Below are positions 1 to 9,493 of a DNA stretch of 64,000 nt, piece after piece. The position numbers and the translations under genes were made by a program. Numbering within the stretch: position 1 is the first letter of the stretch; each line of letters starts with the position of its first letter. Source of the stretch: JAIBJN01 sp963802795 (lineage in GTDB: Bacteria > Actinomycetota > Thermoleophilia > Gaiellales > Gaiellaceae); assembly GCA_963802795.1 (NCBI GenBank), contig CAWDJV010000002.1, positions 186,001 to 250,000 of the forward strand. The letters are read 5' to 3'. The notes below the pieces were generated by a model. It worked only from the letters and a program-made list of their open reading frames with translations, searched no databases and was not told the DNA's origin.

Positions 1-501
1 CGCCTGGCTCGTGAGCGGCGCGTCGCGGGGCATGGCGACGTGGACCGTGATCCCGCCGGCGGCGCCGTAGCAGGCCCAGGCGGCGCCGGCGTTCCCCGCG
101 GAGGGGAGGGCAACCTCCTCGATCGCGAGAGCGCGTGCCATCGAGATGCCGCACGAGGCTCCCCGCGCCTTGAACGTCGCCGTCGGGTTCAGCCCGTCGT
201 CCTTCACCAGGAGCCCCGGGAGCCCGATCCGGGAGCCGAGGACGGAGGGACTGAGCAGGGGAGTGCATCCTTCTCCGAGGCTCACGACGTCGTCTGCGTT
301 CTCGACGGGGAGGAGCTCCCGGTAGCGCCACATGTCGGGCGGGCGCGCCGCGACGCCCTCCTTCGTCGCAGCGGCGCCGGCGGCCTCCAGGTCGTACTCG
401 ACGAGGAGCGGCCCCCCGCACGAGCAGAGGTTCTGCGGCTCCCGCGCCTCGTGGCGCCGGTCGCAGCGCGAGCAGATCAGGTGCGTGACGAAGGACGGCA
501 T
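1..501 (-). CDS. thrC: Threonine synthase, N-terminal part (cut by window edge)
   Basis: PLP-dependent enzyme that converts O-phosphohomoserine to threonine in the cytoplasm. The 167 visible residues start at ATG (499-501) and run off the left edge. A Cys-rich segment at the start (C10, C13, C26, C28) resembles the small zinc-ribbon-like head of many bacterial threonine synthases. The family signature follows: SLGEGCTPLL near residue 74, and ATFKARGA with the expected Schiff-base lysine at K111. The downstream SAGNAGAAWACY segment matches the phosphate/PLP-binding loop. Homoserine dehydrogenase, two steps earlier in the same pathway, lies far away at 26430. Cysteate or diaminopropionate-type PLP lyases are less likely because of the zinc-ribbon head and the SLGEG motif. 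Confidence 0.9.
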   Translation of the reverse strand, partial: MPSFVTHLICSRCDRRHEAREPQNLCSCGGPLLVEYDLEAAGAAATKEGVAARPPDMWRYRELLPVENADDVVSLGEGCTPLLSPSVLGSRIGLPGLLVKDDGLNPTATFKARGASCGISMARALAIEEVALPSAGNAGAAWACYGAAGGITVHVAMPRDAPLTSQA

Positions 502-665
502 GGGTCGTCGCCTGGTGGAGCTGGCGGGAAAGCGTAAGGTGCCATAGGCTGGCGGCTCGCCGTCACGGGGGGTTCCGGTGGGGGCTCGTTGGACGCCGCA
601 CGTCCTCGAGATCTGGCGGTCGGCGGGACTCGGCGGACCCTCCCCTAAGGGAAGGAGGTTCGTCC

Positions 666-2151
666 ATGCGATCCGGAAAGCGATTCGTGCTGCCGGCTCT
701 CGCTCTGGTCCTGGCCATCGCCACTGTCGCCGTTCCGGCCGGCGGAGCGGCCTCGCCGCCCGACGACACCGCCGACCGGCCTCACACCAAGAACATGCAC
801 CTGCTTGGATCCAGTCTCCGCGCCGGTGCGGTCACCGGGCCGCCGCCGGCCGGCCCGGGAACCGTTCCCTGGGACACGCGGAACACCGACCTGGCCTTCT
901 GGGGGAAGACCGTCATCCAGGGCCGTTACGACGGCTTCCGCGTCATCGACGTCAAGGCGCCGGGCAACCCGAGAGAGCTGGCCTACTTCCAGTGCGTGAG
1001 CCCGCAGGGTGACATCGGCGTGTACGGGAACCTCGTGTTCCGCTCGGTCGACTCGCCACAGCTGACCGACGGATGTACCGCGGTGAGCCAGAACGGCAAC
1101 CCGACCGGTGCCGCCTGCGCGCCGGCGCCCGTCGCCCTGTACCGGCTTCGAGGGCATCCAGATCTTCGACATCAGCGACCTGAGCGACATCGAGCTGATC
1201 GCGTCGGTCGCCCTCGACTGCGGCTCGCACACTCACACGGTCGTCCCGGACACGGAGAACGACCGCGTCCTCATCTACAACAGCGTGAGCGGGAACACGC
1301 TCCAACCGAACCCGGGGAAGTACGGCAACCGCTGTCCCGGCCCGCCCTTCAACCGCGAGGACATCGTCGAGGTCCCGCTCGACGACCCGGCCTCGGCCAG
1401 TGTTCTCGGCTCCTTCGACCTCGGCGAGCACGAGGGGGATCCCGTCGAGATCTGCCACGACTTCGGGGTCATCCTCGGCGACGTGAACAAGGGCGCCTGC
1501 GCAGGTCACGGGATCTCGGTCTTCGACCTCACCGACCCGGCGAACCCTGAGCACCTGTACACGACGACGGCACCGACGGTCGATCGCTTCCACTCGGCGG
1601 CGTTCACCTGGGACGGCAAGATCATCGTCTCTGGCTGGGAGCCCGGCGGCGGGACGCAGCCGCGCTGCCAGGTGACCGGGACTCCGCTCGGCGGCGGCGA
1701 GGTGCAGACCGAGGAGATGAAGACGGCCTGGTTCCACGACGCCGAGACCGGCGAGATCATCGGCAAGTACGTGCTGCCGCGACCGCAGTCCCAGTACGAG
1801 AACTGCACGATCCATAACTACAACATCATGCCGAGCAAGAATCGCTACATCCTCGTGCACGGCTCGTACCAGTCCGGGACGGCGGTCGTCGACTTCACCG
1901 ACCCGACGAACGCGTACGAGGTTGCCTGGATGGATCCCGATCCGCTCGACCCGCCGTCGCCGACGAGCCCAGGCGGGCGGACGAACTTCCGCGGCGGCGA
2001 CTGGGCCTCGTACGGGTACAACGGGCTCATCTACGAGAGCGACACGAGGCGCGGCCTCTACATCTGGAACGTGAGCGCGCCCGAGCTCCGCGGACCAACG
2101 GTCAAGCTCGACTACCTCAATCCGCAAACGAACCAGCTCTCGATCGACTGA
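666..2151 (+). CDS. Secreted LVIVD-repeat-like protein (one frame slip)
   Basis: Exported protein of about 490 residues, function unknown. A strong Shine-Dalgarno (AAGGAGG around 652-658) precedes ATG 666. The first 29 residues form a signal peptide (hydrophobic VLPALALVLAIATVAVP, then GGAA). The mature part carries strands typical of LVIVD beta-propeller repeats, such as GRYDGFRVIDVKAPGNP, GIQIFDISDLSDIELI and GISVFDLTDPANPEHL, plus HTHTV and FHSAAF, which recur in such secreted propellers. The reading frame changes near 1130-1145: conserved sequence is in one frame before and in another after, so a one-base indel or consensus error splits it. It ends just before a strong terminator. Possible roles are surface binding or an enzyme scaffold; neither is shown by the sequence. 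Confidence 0.75.
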
Positions 2152-2184
2152 CGACGAAGAGCGGGACGACTGATCCCAGCTGAA

Positions 2185-2217
2185 CGATGCGGGCCGGCCA
2201 CACGCCGGCCCGCATCG
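2185..2217. terminator. Bidirectional hairpin terminator
   Basis: Perfect 14-bp inverted repeat (2185-2198 with 2204-2217), loop of 5 nt, lying in the 74-bp gap between two convergent genes. No long T-run, as is common in high-GC actinobacteria. Confidence 0.75.
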
Positions 2218-2225
2218 TCTTCGGA

Positions 2226-4893
2226 CTACTCGTCCGTGAGGTTCGACCAGAGCGCGGCCTGGCCGATCAGCGGCCACTCACGCTCCGCGTCGCCGCGGGA
2301 GAACGGGTTCGTGGCCAGCCCCAGGTAGCGGCTGCCCACCAGCGTCGTCCCGTGGACGATGACCGGCGCGCTGGCCGCCTTTCGGTCTCGGTCGCGCCAG
2401 AGGCCGGCGACGAACATGTCGGTCGTCGACGGCAGGTAGCGGCCGTCCACCGCGGTACCGGTGGGACATTGGCGAGAACCAGGTGACGGTCGACGGAAGG
2501 TAGAGGTTGTCGCTTGCCGGGATACCCGCCGGTGAGCGGCCGTCGCTCCCGACGTTGTCCCACCGGGCGATGCCGCCTCCGCGCCGTCGCTGCCCTCGGT
2601 GCAGGTTGCCCTCGAATCAGCGCCGGCTGCGCCTTGTTCAGGAAGGCGAAGTTGAACGCTGACTGGCTCGTGGCGATGTAGCCGCCGCCGCGCTCGAAGA
2701 ACGCCCGCAGCCGCGCCCGCGCGTTGTCGCCGCTCCGGCGGGTAGGCCTGTCCGGTGTTGTAGATGACGTCGAACTCTCCAGCGGATCGGTCGCCGCGTT
2801 CTGGAGCGAAGCTCGACCCGTTGACAACCGAGACGAAGCCGACGTCGGGCCCGAAGATCTGCCGCAGGGACCAGGACGTGTCCGATTCCACCGGGTTCGC
2901 AGTGTCGACGAGGATGGCGACCTTCGGGGCCTCGTCGAGCTGCGTCGTCGGCGGGCGTCGCGCCGAGGCCGCGCTCGAAGAAGACGCCGGCGGCCGTGCC
3001 GGCGGCTCGGGCGACCGCCGTCGCTGCGTCGGCGGGGAAGATCAGCGAGCCGGCGGGCATCGAGCCGGCGGAGGCGCTCGCGAAGGCTGCCTCCGCGACT
3101 TCGCCGTCGATCCCGCTCCGCAGCAGGTCGAGGACGGCCCGGACCTCCGCGGCGCCCCTGACCGTCACGGCGTACCAGTCGGCCGGGCCGCCGCGCGTAC
3201 GCCGCCCTGGAGCGCGTTGACGTTGCGCGACCGGAATCGTCGCCGGGTTGAACGACGCGTCACCGGCCGGAATCTCGAGGACGTCTGCTCCCCACAGCGA
3301 CCCGTGGCTCCAGGCGCCCGGCGGTGCGTAGAGCTGGGTGATCCGCTCGGAGACGTCCTGCCCGGCCGCCAGGGCCGTGTACGCGAAGCCGCGGAATGCC
3401 TGCTTCATCGACACGACGTACGACCCTGCGCGGAAGCTCGTGCCGGCCCAGGTGAAGTCCTGTTCCGCTCGGCGCACCTCGATGTCCGTTGTCCAGGAGC
3501 CAATGGACGAGCCGGTTGGCCTCGGCGTCGCTCCGCTGCAGCCGGTCGGGCGCTGGCGGCCGACCTCCGACGAACGGGATGAGGAACGCCTTCGGGTACT
3601 CGACCATCCAGTTGTGCTGATCCTCCGTGAAGCCGCGGCTGGCGACGAGCGGATCGTCGCAGCAGTTCGGCCGGGCCGCGCCGGTCACGCCGCGGCGGAA
3701 GATCTCGAGCTGGTCGTCCAGGATCGCGTCCCGGTTCTCGATCCAGAAGTCGGCCGAGGAGTAGAAGACGAGGTACTGCTCGCGCTTCGATCCGAGCCGG
3801 CCGCCGCAGTCCGCGTCGTTGCACATCTCCACCGTGGAGCCGTCGACGCCGAAGAACGCTCCGTACGTCTGGGTGTAGAACGGGCCCCAGTCGTCCCACC
3901 CCTCGGCGACCGCCGGGCCTCCGTTCTTGGTGCCGCTCACGCCGCTCTGGTCCCACTGGTTGACGGGCCGCTGGATGGTTCGTCCGATCGCCCCGATGGC
4001 CGCCTGGTTGGCATCCAGCCGGCGCTGGTTCCAGTAGAGGAACTTGTCGTACTCCAGGCCCGGATTGTGCGGCTTGGTCAGTCCGTCGACGAGCGTGGGG
4101 TTGTAGTACCCGTGCATGAACAGTCCGACCGGAGCGAGCCACTCGAGCTGGAATGCGGTGTTGGCCCGGATCTCCGGCTGGGACTGGACGAGCAGGTCCC
4201 GGTTCAGGTCGAAGCGGTTCTCGTTCTGCCGGCGGCCGGCGACCCGCCCGTCGGGGTTCGTCGTCGGGATGACGACCACGATGGCGTGGTCGAGCAGGGC
4301 GTCGACGGCCTCGTTCGTCCCGTGGCGGCAGCGTCACCAGGTCGCGGATCACCTGCATCATCGCGTCGGTGCCCTCTCGCTCGCCGCCATGGATGTTCGC
4401 CTCGACGAAGATCGGCAGCTTGACGTTCTCGACCCAGGACTCGAGCAGGGACTGGGCCGCGGCGGGGTCGGTGAGCATGAGCCCGCGGAGCTGCTGCCAG
4501 CGGGCGTAGTCGCGCTGCTGCTCGGGTGTCTCGAGGGCGTTGACGACGACTCCGTAGATGTCCCGGCCGAGCATCGATCTGTCCGATGACGAGTAGTCCA
4601 GCCGGTCGGGCACGCCGGCCGCAGCGGCCTCGTGCCTCGAACCGGTCGAGCGTGCACCCGATCGCCCCGTAGGGGATCAGCGCCAACGGCGCTGACTGCG
4701 GGACGTTCTCGCTTCCGACCGGGGCGCACCACTCCTCCCCGTAGGTCGGGCCAAGTCCGGGCGAGACCGGGTTCCCGTTCCACGGCGGCGCCAGCTGAGC
4801 GCCGGCCGGAGAGACCGCGATCACCACCGAAAGGACCAATCCGATGCCGATCGCCGCCCACAGCTTCGCCAATCTTTCGCCTGCTCGGTACAT
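2226..4893 (-). CDS. Secreted M14 zinc carboxypeptidase-like protein (multiple frame slips)
   Basis: Large exported metallopeptidase of about 885 residues. ATG at 4891-4893 follows an unusual G-rich ribosome site (AAAAAGGGGGG) and starts a signal peptide (AAIGIGLVLSVVIAV, then AGAQ). M14 landmarks appear in order: NIHGGEREGTD (HxxE zinc ligands), IPTTNPDGR and ENRFDLNRD (the Asn-Arg substrate region). The C-terminal third has a class-I glutamine-amidotransferase-like look (ERGGGYIATSQSAFNFAF), as in some large actinobacterial M14 proteins. Conserved stretches move between frames near 4640, 4330, 3490, 3200, 2950, 2740, 2600 and 2470. This many slips could mean a decaying gene, but each piece is still well conserved, so repeated consensus errors are as likely. 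A shorter M14 protein is encoded at 33984-35025. Confidence 0.7.
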
Positions 4894-4987
4894 GTAACCC
4901 CCCTTTTTCCGTCGAGGTCGCCCTCCAGCTCGGGAGCGAGCTCTCCGGACCCGTGATTCCTGGCGCGGGGACTGTACCACCGCGCCG

Positions 4988-5233
4988 GTGAAGCGGCGTG
5001 CGCCTGGACCCGCCTGCGATGATCCGCCGCACGAGGCCTGGGTTGCCGCCTTCGCGGCCGCGCTCCGCCAGAACGACGCCGGCGCGTACTCCAACTTCCT
5101 CGGCGACGAGGGCAAGGCCGCCGTGCGTGCCGCCTACCCCGGGGCCACGTGGGACCGGCTGGCGGCGATCAAGCGGCGCTACGACCCGACCAACCTGTTC
5201 CGCCTCAACCAGAACATTCCGCCGGCGAGGTAG
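4988..5233 (+). pseudogene. C-terminal remnant of a BBE-type FAD oxidoreductase
   Basis: About 80 residues match only the C-terminal berberine-bridge-enzyme (BBE) segment of FAD-linked oxidoreductases: AYSNFLGDEG, then AAIKRRYDPTNLFRLNQNIPP, which normally closes the FAD pocket at the end of a roughly 450-residue enzyme. The FAD-binding domain is absent: the M14 gene starts divergently about 95 bp upstream. The piece ends at a normal stop. It is best read as the tail left by a deletion or insertion; it has no function on its own. Confidence 0.7.
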
Positions 5234-5249
5234 CGGCCCGGTCGGACGA

Positions 5250-6347
5250 TCAGCCGTTCGAGTTCTGCTGCGTCCCGTCGGGCCAGCCGCTCGGCGCGGC
5301 CGAGACCGCGCCGAGCGCGTTCGGATACGGATGGCGGTCGGGTGCGCTGGTCCACGCCGGAAGCGTGCCCAGCGCGCTTCGTGCGGCTCCTTCGAGTGCC
5401 TCGAGCGCCTGGCCCGCGGCGCGCTCGTAGAAGCCGACGATCTGGCCACGGTCGTTGAGGTCGTGGGCCTGGGTGTCGGCGGAGGCGAGTGGATGGTCGA
5501 TCGTCGTGTGCGTGCCGTTCTTGAACAGGAAGCCGTGGCGCACCTGGTCGGCATCGAAGTAGATGCCGACGACGTGGCCTCGGTTGTTGATGCCGAAGGG
5601 GATGGTCTGCGAGGCGCCCGGAACGTCGATCGTGGTGTAGACGCCGTTCTTGTCGCGCAGGTACCCGTGGATCGTTCGCGCGGCATCGGCATAGATGCCG
5701 GCGATCTGGCCTCGGTTGTTGATGTCCAAGGCGTTGGTGCCGAGAGCGCCGGGAAAGTCGAAGGGCGTGTACACACCCTTGTTCAGCAGAAAGCCGCTGA
5801 GCCTGCCGGCGGCGAAGTCGATGATTCCGCCGACGACCTGACCGCGGTCGTTGAGCCCTCCGACTTGGGTCGGCGAGCCCGGGACGTCGATCGTCCTGAA
5901 GCGGCCTTTGTCGAGGAGGTAGCCGTGGCAGCCGCCGCGCGCGTCCTCGTAGTTGCCCAAGATCTGGCCGCGGGCGTTGATCTTCAGCGCCAGCGTTCGC
6001 GAGGCGCCCGGCATGTCGATGGTCGTGTAGCGGCCGCGGTCGCGGAGGAATCCGTGGACCGCGAAGCCGGCGGTGTCGTAGGCGCCCACGATCTGGCCGC
6101 GATTGTTGATGCCGTAGGGCGCGGTCTCCAGAATGTCGTTCGGGTGCTCGATGGTGGTGAACTTCCCCCGGTCGAGGAGAAAGCCGGGGCCGAGCGGGTC
6201 GACGGGATTGTCCGTGATGCAGCTGATCGGCGGCGGTTCCGCGGTCTGAGCGGCCGCGGCACCTGCTCCGGCGAGCGCGGAGAAGAGCGCGGCCGCAAGA
6301 GCCAGGATCCTCAAACGGCTCATGGCGATGAAATCTGGCGATGTCAT
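5250..6347 (-). CDS. Secreted HAF-repeat extracellular protein
   Basis: A 365-residue exported protein made of HAF-family extracellular repeats. ATG 6345-6347 is chosen because AAGAAGGGGG lies just upstream and a signal peptide follows (ILALAAALFSALAGAGAAAA). The mature protein repeats a unit of about 45 residues at least six times. Its core is GFLxDxGxYTTIDxPG, followed by INNRGQIVGxYxD; variants include GYLLDKGRFRTIDVPG and GYLRDKNGVYTTIDVPG. Units of this type are predicted to build a beta-propeller-like surface protein. The last 60 residues (Ala/Pro-rich, ending QQNSNG) depart from the repeat. It overlaps no other gene, and the ribosome site resembles that of the M14 gene at 4893. Confidence 0.85.
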   Translation of the reverse strand: MTSPDFIAMSRLRILALAAALFSALAGAGAAAAQTAEPPPISCITDNPVDPLGPGFLLDRGKFTTIEHPNDILETAPYGINNRGQIVGAYDTAGFAVHGFLRDRGRYTTIDMPGASRTLALKINARGQILGNYEDARGGCHGYLLDKGRFRTIDVPGSPTQVGGLNDRGQVVGGIIDFAAGRLSGFLLNKGVYTPFDFPGALGTNALDINNRGQIAGIYADAARTIHGYLRDKNGVYTTIDVPGASQTIPFGINNRGHVVGIYFDADQVRHGFLFKNGTHTTIDHPLASADTQAHDLNDRGQIVGFYERAAGQALEALEGAARSALGTLPAWTSAPDRHPYPNALGAVSAAPSGWPDGTQQNSNG

Positions 6348-6624
6348 CGTGACCCCCTTCTTCCGGGCGGCGTGTGTCCTTTGCCAGGGGTTCGCACCGC
6401 GCAGAGAGGACGGTTCGTGCCGAAGGTCACACGTCAACCCGATCAGGGCTGGGAGGTGAACGAGCAGAAGGAGTCGCACCGGAAGGAGCAAGAAACGCGA
6501 AGAAGGGCCGGCCACGTGAGACACGAGCTGCGCCGCCTGCTGCTCGTCGGTGCCTGTGACGAAAGCGACCCGCATGGTGCTCGGACGTCGTCCGAGCGCC
6601 GTCGCTAAGTGTCGTCAACGCACG
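6348..6624. other. Intergenic region without a recognisable gene
   Basis: A 277-bp stretch upstream of the HAF gene and downstream of the SRPBCC gene. It should hold the HAF promoter, but I could not identify clear -35/-10 boxes, a structured RNA or a conserved short gene. Confidence 0.4.
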
Positions 6625-7095
6625 TCAGGAGTGGGCGAGGCGCTCGTCGACACGGTCGAAGAAGGTCGACCACCCGGACCCGGCGCGCTCGTACTCCTCC
6701 GGCGACATCAGCCCATGCTGCTCGAGCAGCATCTCGGTGCGCCCGTCGCCGAGGTCGGTGAGCACGACGACGATCAGCTCGTACCGCTCGTCGTCGGGCT
6801 GGTCCGAGAGGGTGAAGACGAGCCGCTCTGGCTCCACGACCTCGCGGTAGACGCCTGTCCAGTTGATCTCGCGGCGCTCCGGCCCCGCGAACATCGTCAA
6901 CCGCAAGGAGCCTCCCGGCCTGACGTCCATCGAGACCGTGGGCAGCGGCACGTCGCCGTCGGTGGCTCCGAACCAGTCGGCGAAGGCCTCGGGCTCCGTC
7001 CATTCGCGCCAGACGCGCTCGCGGGGAGCGTCGAACACGCGGGTGATCGTGATTCCGACCCGGAATGCGTCCTCCTCGCTCCGCCGTCCACTCAA
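6625..7095 (-). CDS. SRPBCC (AHSA1/START-like) domain protein
   Basis: A 156-residue protein of the AHSA1-type SRPBCC fold, a helix-grip domain with a hydrophobic ligand pocket. Diagnostic segments are ITRVFDAPRERVWREWTEPE at the start, WFGATDG, SMDVRPGGSLRL, WTGVYREVVEPERLVFT, and the C-terminal helix GWSTFFDRVDERL. No ATG is available near the conserved start. TTG 7093-7095 overlaps the stop of the upstream ArsR gene (TTGA), which suggests translational coupling. ArsR plus SRPBCC pairs of this kind are common in actinobacteria; the ligand is unknown. Confidence 0.8.
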   Translation of the reverse strand: MSGRRSEEDAFRVGITITRVFDAPRERVWREWTEPEAFADWFGATDGDVPLPTVSMDVRPGGSLRLTMFAGPERREINWTGVYREVVEPERLVFTLSDQPDDERYELIVVVLTDLGDGRTEMLLEQHGLMSPEEYERAGSGWSTFFDRVDERLAHS

Positions 7096-7427
7096 CGCCG
7101 CCCCCTCGCGTCCGGTGCCCGCAAGCGCTCGTCGAGGCGATCGAGGCGCTCCTGCCAGAAGGGACGGTACTTCTCGAGCCACTCGGCAGCCTCGCCGAGC
7201 CGGGCTCCGTGCAGACGCGAAGGCCGCAGCTGCGCCGAGCGTCCGCGTGTGATCAGCCCCGCCCGCTCGAGCACCTTGAGGTGCTTGGACACCGCCTGAA
7301 CCGTGATCGGGAACGGCTCGGCGAGCTCGTTCACCGTCGCCTCCCCGTCTGCGAGGCGAGTGAGGATCGCACGACGGGTCGGATCCGCAAGAGCGGAAAA
7401 CGTCTCTGTGAGCTGGTCGACAGCCAT
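7092..7427 (-). CDS. ArsR-family HTH transcriptional regulator
   Basis: A 111-residue winged-helix regulator. The fold is clear: TFSALADPTRRAILTRLADGEATVNELAEPF, the recognition helix ITVQAVSKHLKVLERAGLI, then the wing and C-terminal helix EWLEKYRPFWQERLDRLDERL. There is no CxC metal site of classical ArsR; this is the metal-independent type usually paired with SRPBCC genes. ATG 7427 begins at the conserved MxVDQLTETFSALADPTRR; an in-frame TTG at 7487 would add 20 unconserved residues. The gene is transcribed away from the reductase gene at 7556 and probably autoregulates from the shared 128-bp gap. Confidence 0.85.
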   Translation of the reverse strand: MAVDQLTETFSALADPTRRAILTRLADGEATVNELAEPFPITVQAVSKHLKVLERAGLITRGRSAQLRPSRLHGARLGEAAEWLEKYRPFWQERLDRLDERLRAPDARGRR

Positions 7428-7555
7428 TTCGGAGGATCCCTCGTCAGTCCTTCGGGGCCCGGCCTCTTCATCCAACCGGTTTATCAACTACTGATTTGAG
7501 TATGGTACCGGGGCGCCTGGACGGCGCCAGTGTGCAAACGAGCAAGGAGGATCGC
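7428..7555. promoter_or_regulatory. Divergent control region between ArsR and reductase genes
   Basis: It contains a palindrome AAACCGGTT-like core at about 7475-7482 and next to it ATCA-N5-TGAT (7483-7495), a reasonable ArsR operator candidate. A second inverted repeat, GGCGCC-N5-GGCGCC, lies near 7513-7529, and AAGGAGG (7544-7550) serves the plus-strand gene. Which element binds the regulator is inference. Confidence 0.4.
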
Positions 7556-8146
7556 GTGGGCAGGATCGTAGTCACCGAGTTCGTCTCACTCGACGGTGTC
7601 ATGGAAGACCCAGGCGGATCGGAGAGCTTCAAGCACAGCGGCTGGTCGTTCGAGATCGACCGCGGCGAGGGGGGGACCTTCAAGCTCGAGGAGACGATGG
7701 CGACCGACGCGTTGCTGCTCGGGCGAGTGACGTACGAGGGGTTCGCGGAAGCCTGGCCGTCACGTGAGGGGGAGTTCGCCGACAAGTTCAACTCGATGCC
7801 GAAGCATGTCGTCTCCTCGACACTCGAGCGTCCCGAATGGAACAACTCCAGTGTTCTGGAAGGCGATCTCGACGGGGAGGTGGCGAAGCTGAAGGAGCGG
7901 TACGCCGGCGACGTCGTCGTCCACGGCAGCGCCCAGCTGACGCAGGCCCTGATCGAGCGCGACCTCGTCGACGAGCTTCGGCTGATGGTGTTCCCTGTCG
8001 TGCTCGGAAGCGGCAAGCGCCTCTTTGGCGAGAGCGCCGACAAGAAGCGCCTCGAGTTGGTCGACACCAGGACAGTCGGCGACGGCGTGCTCATCCTCAG
8101 GTACGCACGGCCCGCCGGAGCCGACAAAGGAGAGGAATCGCGCTGA
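7556..8146 (+). CDS. RibD C-terminal/dihydrofolate-reductase-like protein
   Basis: A 196-residue protein of the RibD C-terminal domain family (DHFR fold, NADPH-dependent reductases of unknown substrate). GTG 7556 is chosen because AAGGAGG lies 5 nt upstream and the conserved start VVTEFVSLDGVMEDPGG follows. Further marks are LLGRVTYEGFAEAWP, KHVVSS, VHGSAQLTQALIERDLVDELRLMVFPVVLGSGKRLF, the usual C-terminal dimer strands. This subfamily is seldom a true folate reductase. It is probably controlled by the divergent ArsR gene. A distant paralogue sits at 10670. Confidence 0.85.
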   Translation: MGRIVVTEFVSLDGVMEDPGGSESFKHSGWSFEIDRGEGGTFKLEETMATDALLLGRVTYEGFAEAWPSREGEFADKFNSMPKHVVSSTLERPEWNNSSVLEGDLDGEVAKLKERYAGDVVVHGSAQLTQALIERDLVDELRLMVFPVVLGSGKRLFGESADKKRLELVDTRTVGDGVLILRYARPAGADKGEESR

Positions 8147-8174
8147 TGCGGCTAGGTTTGCCGAGACGACTTCG

Positions 8175-9377
8175 CTACGGACCGACCTGCTCTCCCGGCC
8201 CCGAGGGCTGGGGGAAGACGGCCAGCGTGGCGGTGAACCCGTGCAGGAAGGCCTTGCCGCCCACGGGGCCGATCTCTCCGCCACAGAAGAAGCCGGCGAC
8301 AGCGTCTGTCCCGAGCATCTCGGTGACGACCTGGGCGTCGTGGTGGGGCTCGGGGAACAGGTTCGTCCCGCGGCCGTTGCAGGTGAAGAGCAGCGCGCCG
8401 GCCGGCCTGGCGCGGCCGGGCAGGCTTTCGAGCGCACGCCGCAGATCGGCGTCCGCCGAGGCCGCGTCTCGGACGAAGAAGCGCAGGGTCTGGCCGAGCC
8501 GCACCGTGTCGCCGAGGGCGAGGGCGCCCGTCGCCTCGTCGGCCCCGAGGAGACCGCGCATGAGGAAGTCGCCGATGTCGTACTCGGGGCGGTTCTCGTC
8601 GATTACGAGCCCGGCGAGGAGCCCGCGCGCGGCGAGCGTCTGCTCCTCGGGGGTGAGGGCGGCGATCTCTCCGCGGAGGAGCTCGAGCGCCGGTCTTCCG
8701 GCGAGCTCGTAGACGAGGTTGCCTTCGCAGCGTGTGATGACGGCCTCGCGGCCGATCGGCCGGCAGCCCTGTGAGACGACGGTCAGGACGGGCGGACCGG
8801 AGAGGAGAGCGCCGACGGCGCCCTCGGCGCACACCTCGTCGTCCACGATGAGCGCCTGCGCCCCGGGCCGCCGCCCGCCGACCGCGATCCCGCCCACGAG
8901 CGGGATCCGCTTGCGGTTGTCGTTCAGGTTCGCCAGGAACGGCCCGGTCGGGAACGTGAAGGGATCGGCGAGCAGAGCAACCAGCGTCGCGTCGTCGAGC
9001 TCGGGGAAACCCGTCACGGCGATCCCGCCCTCTGTCTGAACGGCTGTTGCGTGGAAGCATTCGATCTCCGCCCCTGGGAGGGCGCCCGCCCAGACGGCTA
9101 CCGCCGGACCTTCCTCGAGCTCGCGCATGCGCCCGACTACTCCCTCGGCGACGCAGCCGAGCAGGTGCCGGGGCGCGAGCTCCGCGCGGACGGCCTCGGC
9201 CGCCGCCTCGGCCTCGTCCAGGTGCGCCGGGGAGAGGAACACGAAGGCAAGATCGACCTCGGCCCGGCCGAGCGGGCCGCTCCGGGCTTCGCGCACGGCC
9301 TCCGCGGCAGCGTCCCGGGTCGACTCCAGGGTCGACAAGCCCGCCCCGATCCGATGGGCAAGCGTCGGCGGCGCCAT
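8175..9377 (-). CDS. FIST N/C-domain sensor protein
   Basis: A 400-residue cytoplasmic protein composed of a FIST N domain (about residues 25-210) followed by a FIST C domain (about 220-380). These domains bind small ligands, probably amino acids, and often serve as input modules of signalling proteins. Seen here: LAFVFLSPAHLDEAEAAAEAVR and LLGCVAEGVVG in the N part; PLVGGIAVGG; then GALLFTCNGRGTNLF and VAGFFCGGEIGPVGGKAFLHGFTATLAVF, the typical end of FIST C. No kinase, cyclase or methyl-acceptor output domain is attached, so it is a stand-alone sensor. It is convergent with the reductase gene ending at 8146, and the start is the conserved-context ATG 9377. Confidence 0.85.
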   Translation of the reverse strand: MAPPTLAHRIGAGLSTLESTRDAAAEAVREARSGPLGRAEVDLAFVFLSPAHLDEAEAAAEAVRAELAPRHLLGCVAEGVVGRMRELEEGPAVAVWAGALPGAEIECFHATAVQTEGGIAVTGFPELDDATLVALLADPFTFPTGPFLANLNDNRKRIPLVGGIAVGGRRPGAQALIVDDEVCAEGAVGALLSGPPVLTVVSQGCRPIGREAVITRCEGNLVYELAGRPALELLRGEIAALTPEEQTLAARGLLAGLVIDENRPEYDIGDFLMRGLLGADEATGALALGDTVRLGQTLRFFVRDAASADADLRRALESLPGRARPAGALLFTCNGRGTNLFPEPHHDAQVVTEMLGTDAVAGFFCGGEIGPVGGKAFLHGFTATLAVFPQPSGPGEQVGP

Positions 9378-9452
9378 CGTCCCAGTCTACGTCCGCAGGA
9401 GACGAGCCCGTGATCGACGAGCCACACCCGACGGAGGCCACCCACGGCCGCC

Positions 9453-9486
9453 CGGAGCCCGCCGCCCCACGGCGGCGGGCTCCGGT
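9453..9486 (-). terminator. Hairpin terminator of the fibronectin-type gene
   Basis: Perfect 15-bp stem (9453-9467 with 9472-9486) and 4-nt loop, 8 bp past the stop of the minus-strand gene ending at 9494. Confidence 0.75.
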
Positions 9487-9493
9487 GTCAGGC

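Noticed and set aside
40..537. Long plus-strand frame at the window start
   Set aside because: It is antisense to the well-supported threonine synthase and has a random Arg/Gly/Ala-rich product.
952..2277. 441-codon minus-strand frame over the LVIVD-like gene
   Set aside because: Antisense frame without motifs or ribosome site; the plus-strand protein is conserved.
4998..6608. 536-codon plus-strand frame
   Set aside because: It runs antisense to the HAF repeats; its apparent periodicity mirrors those repeats.
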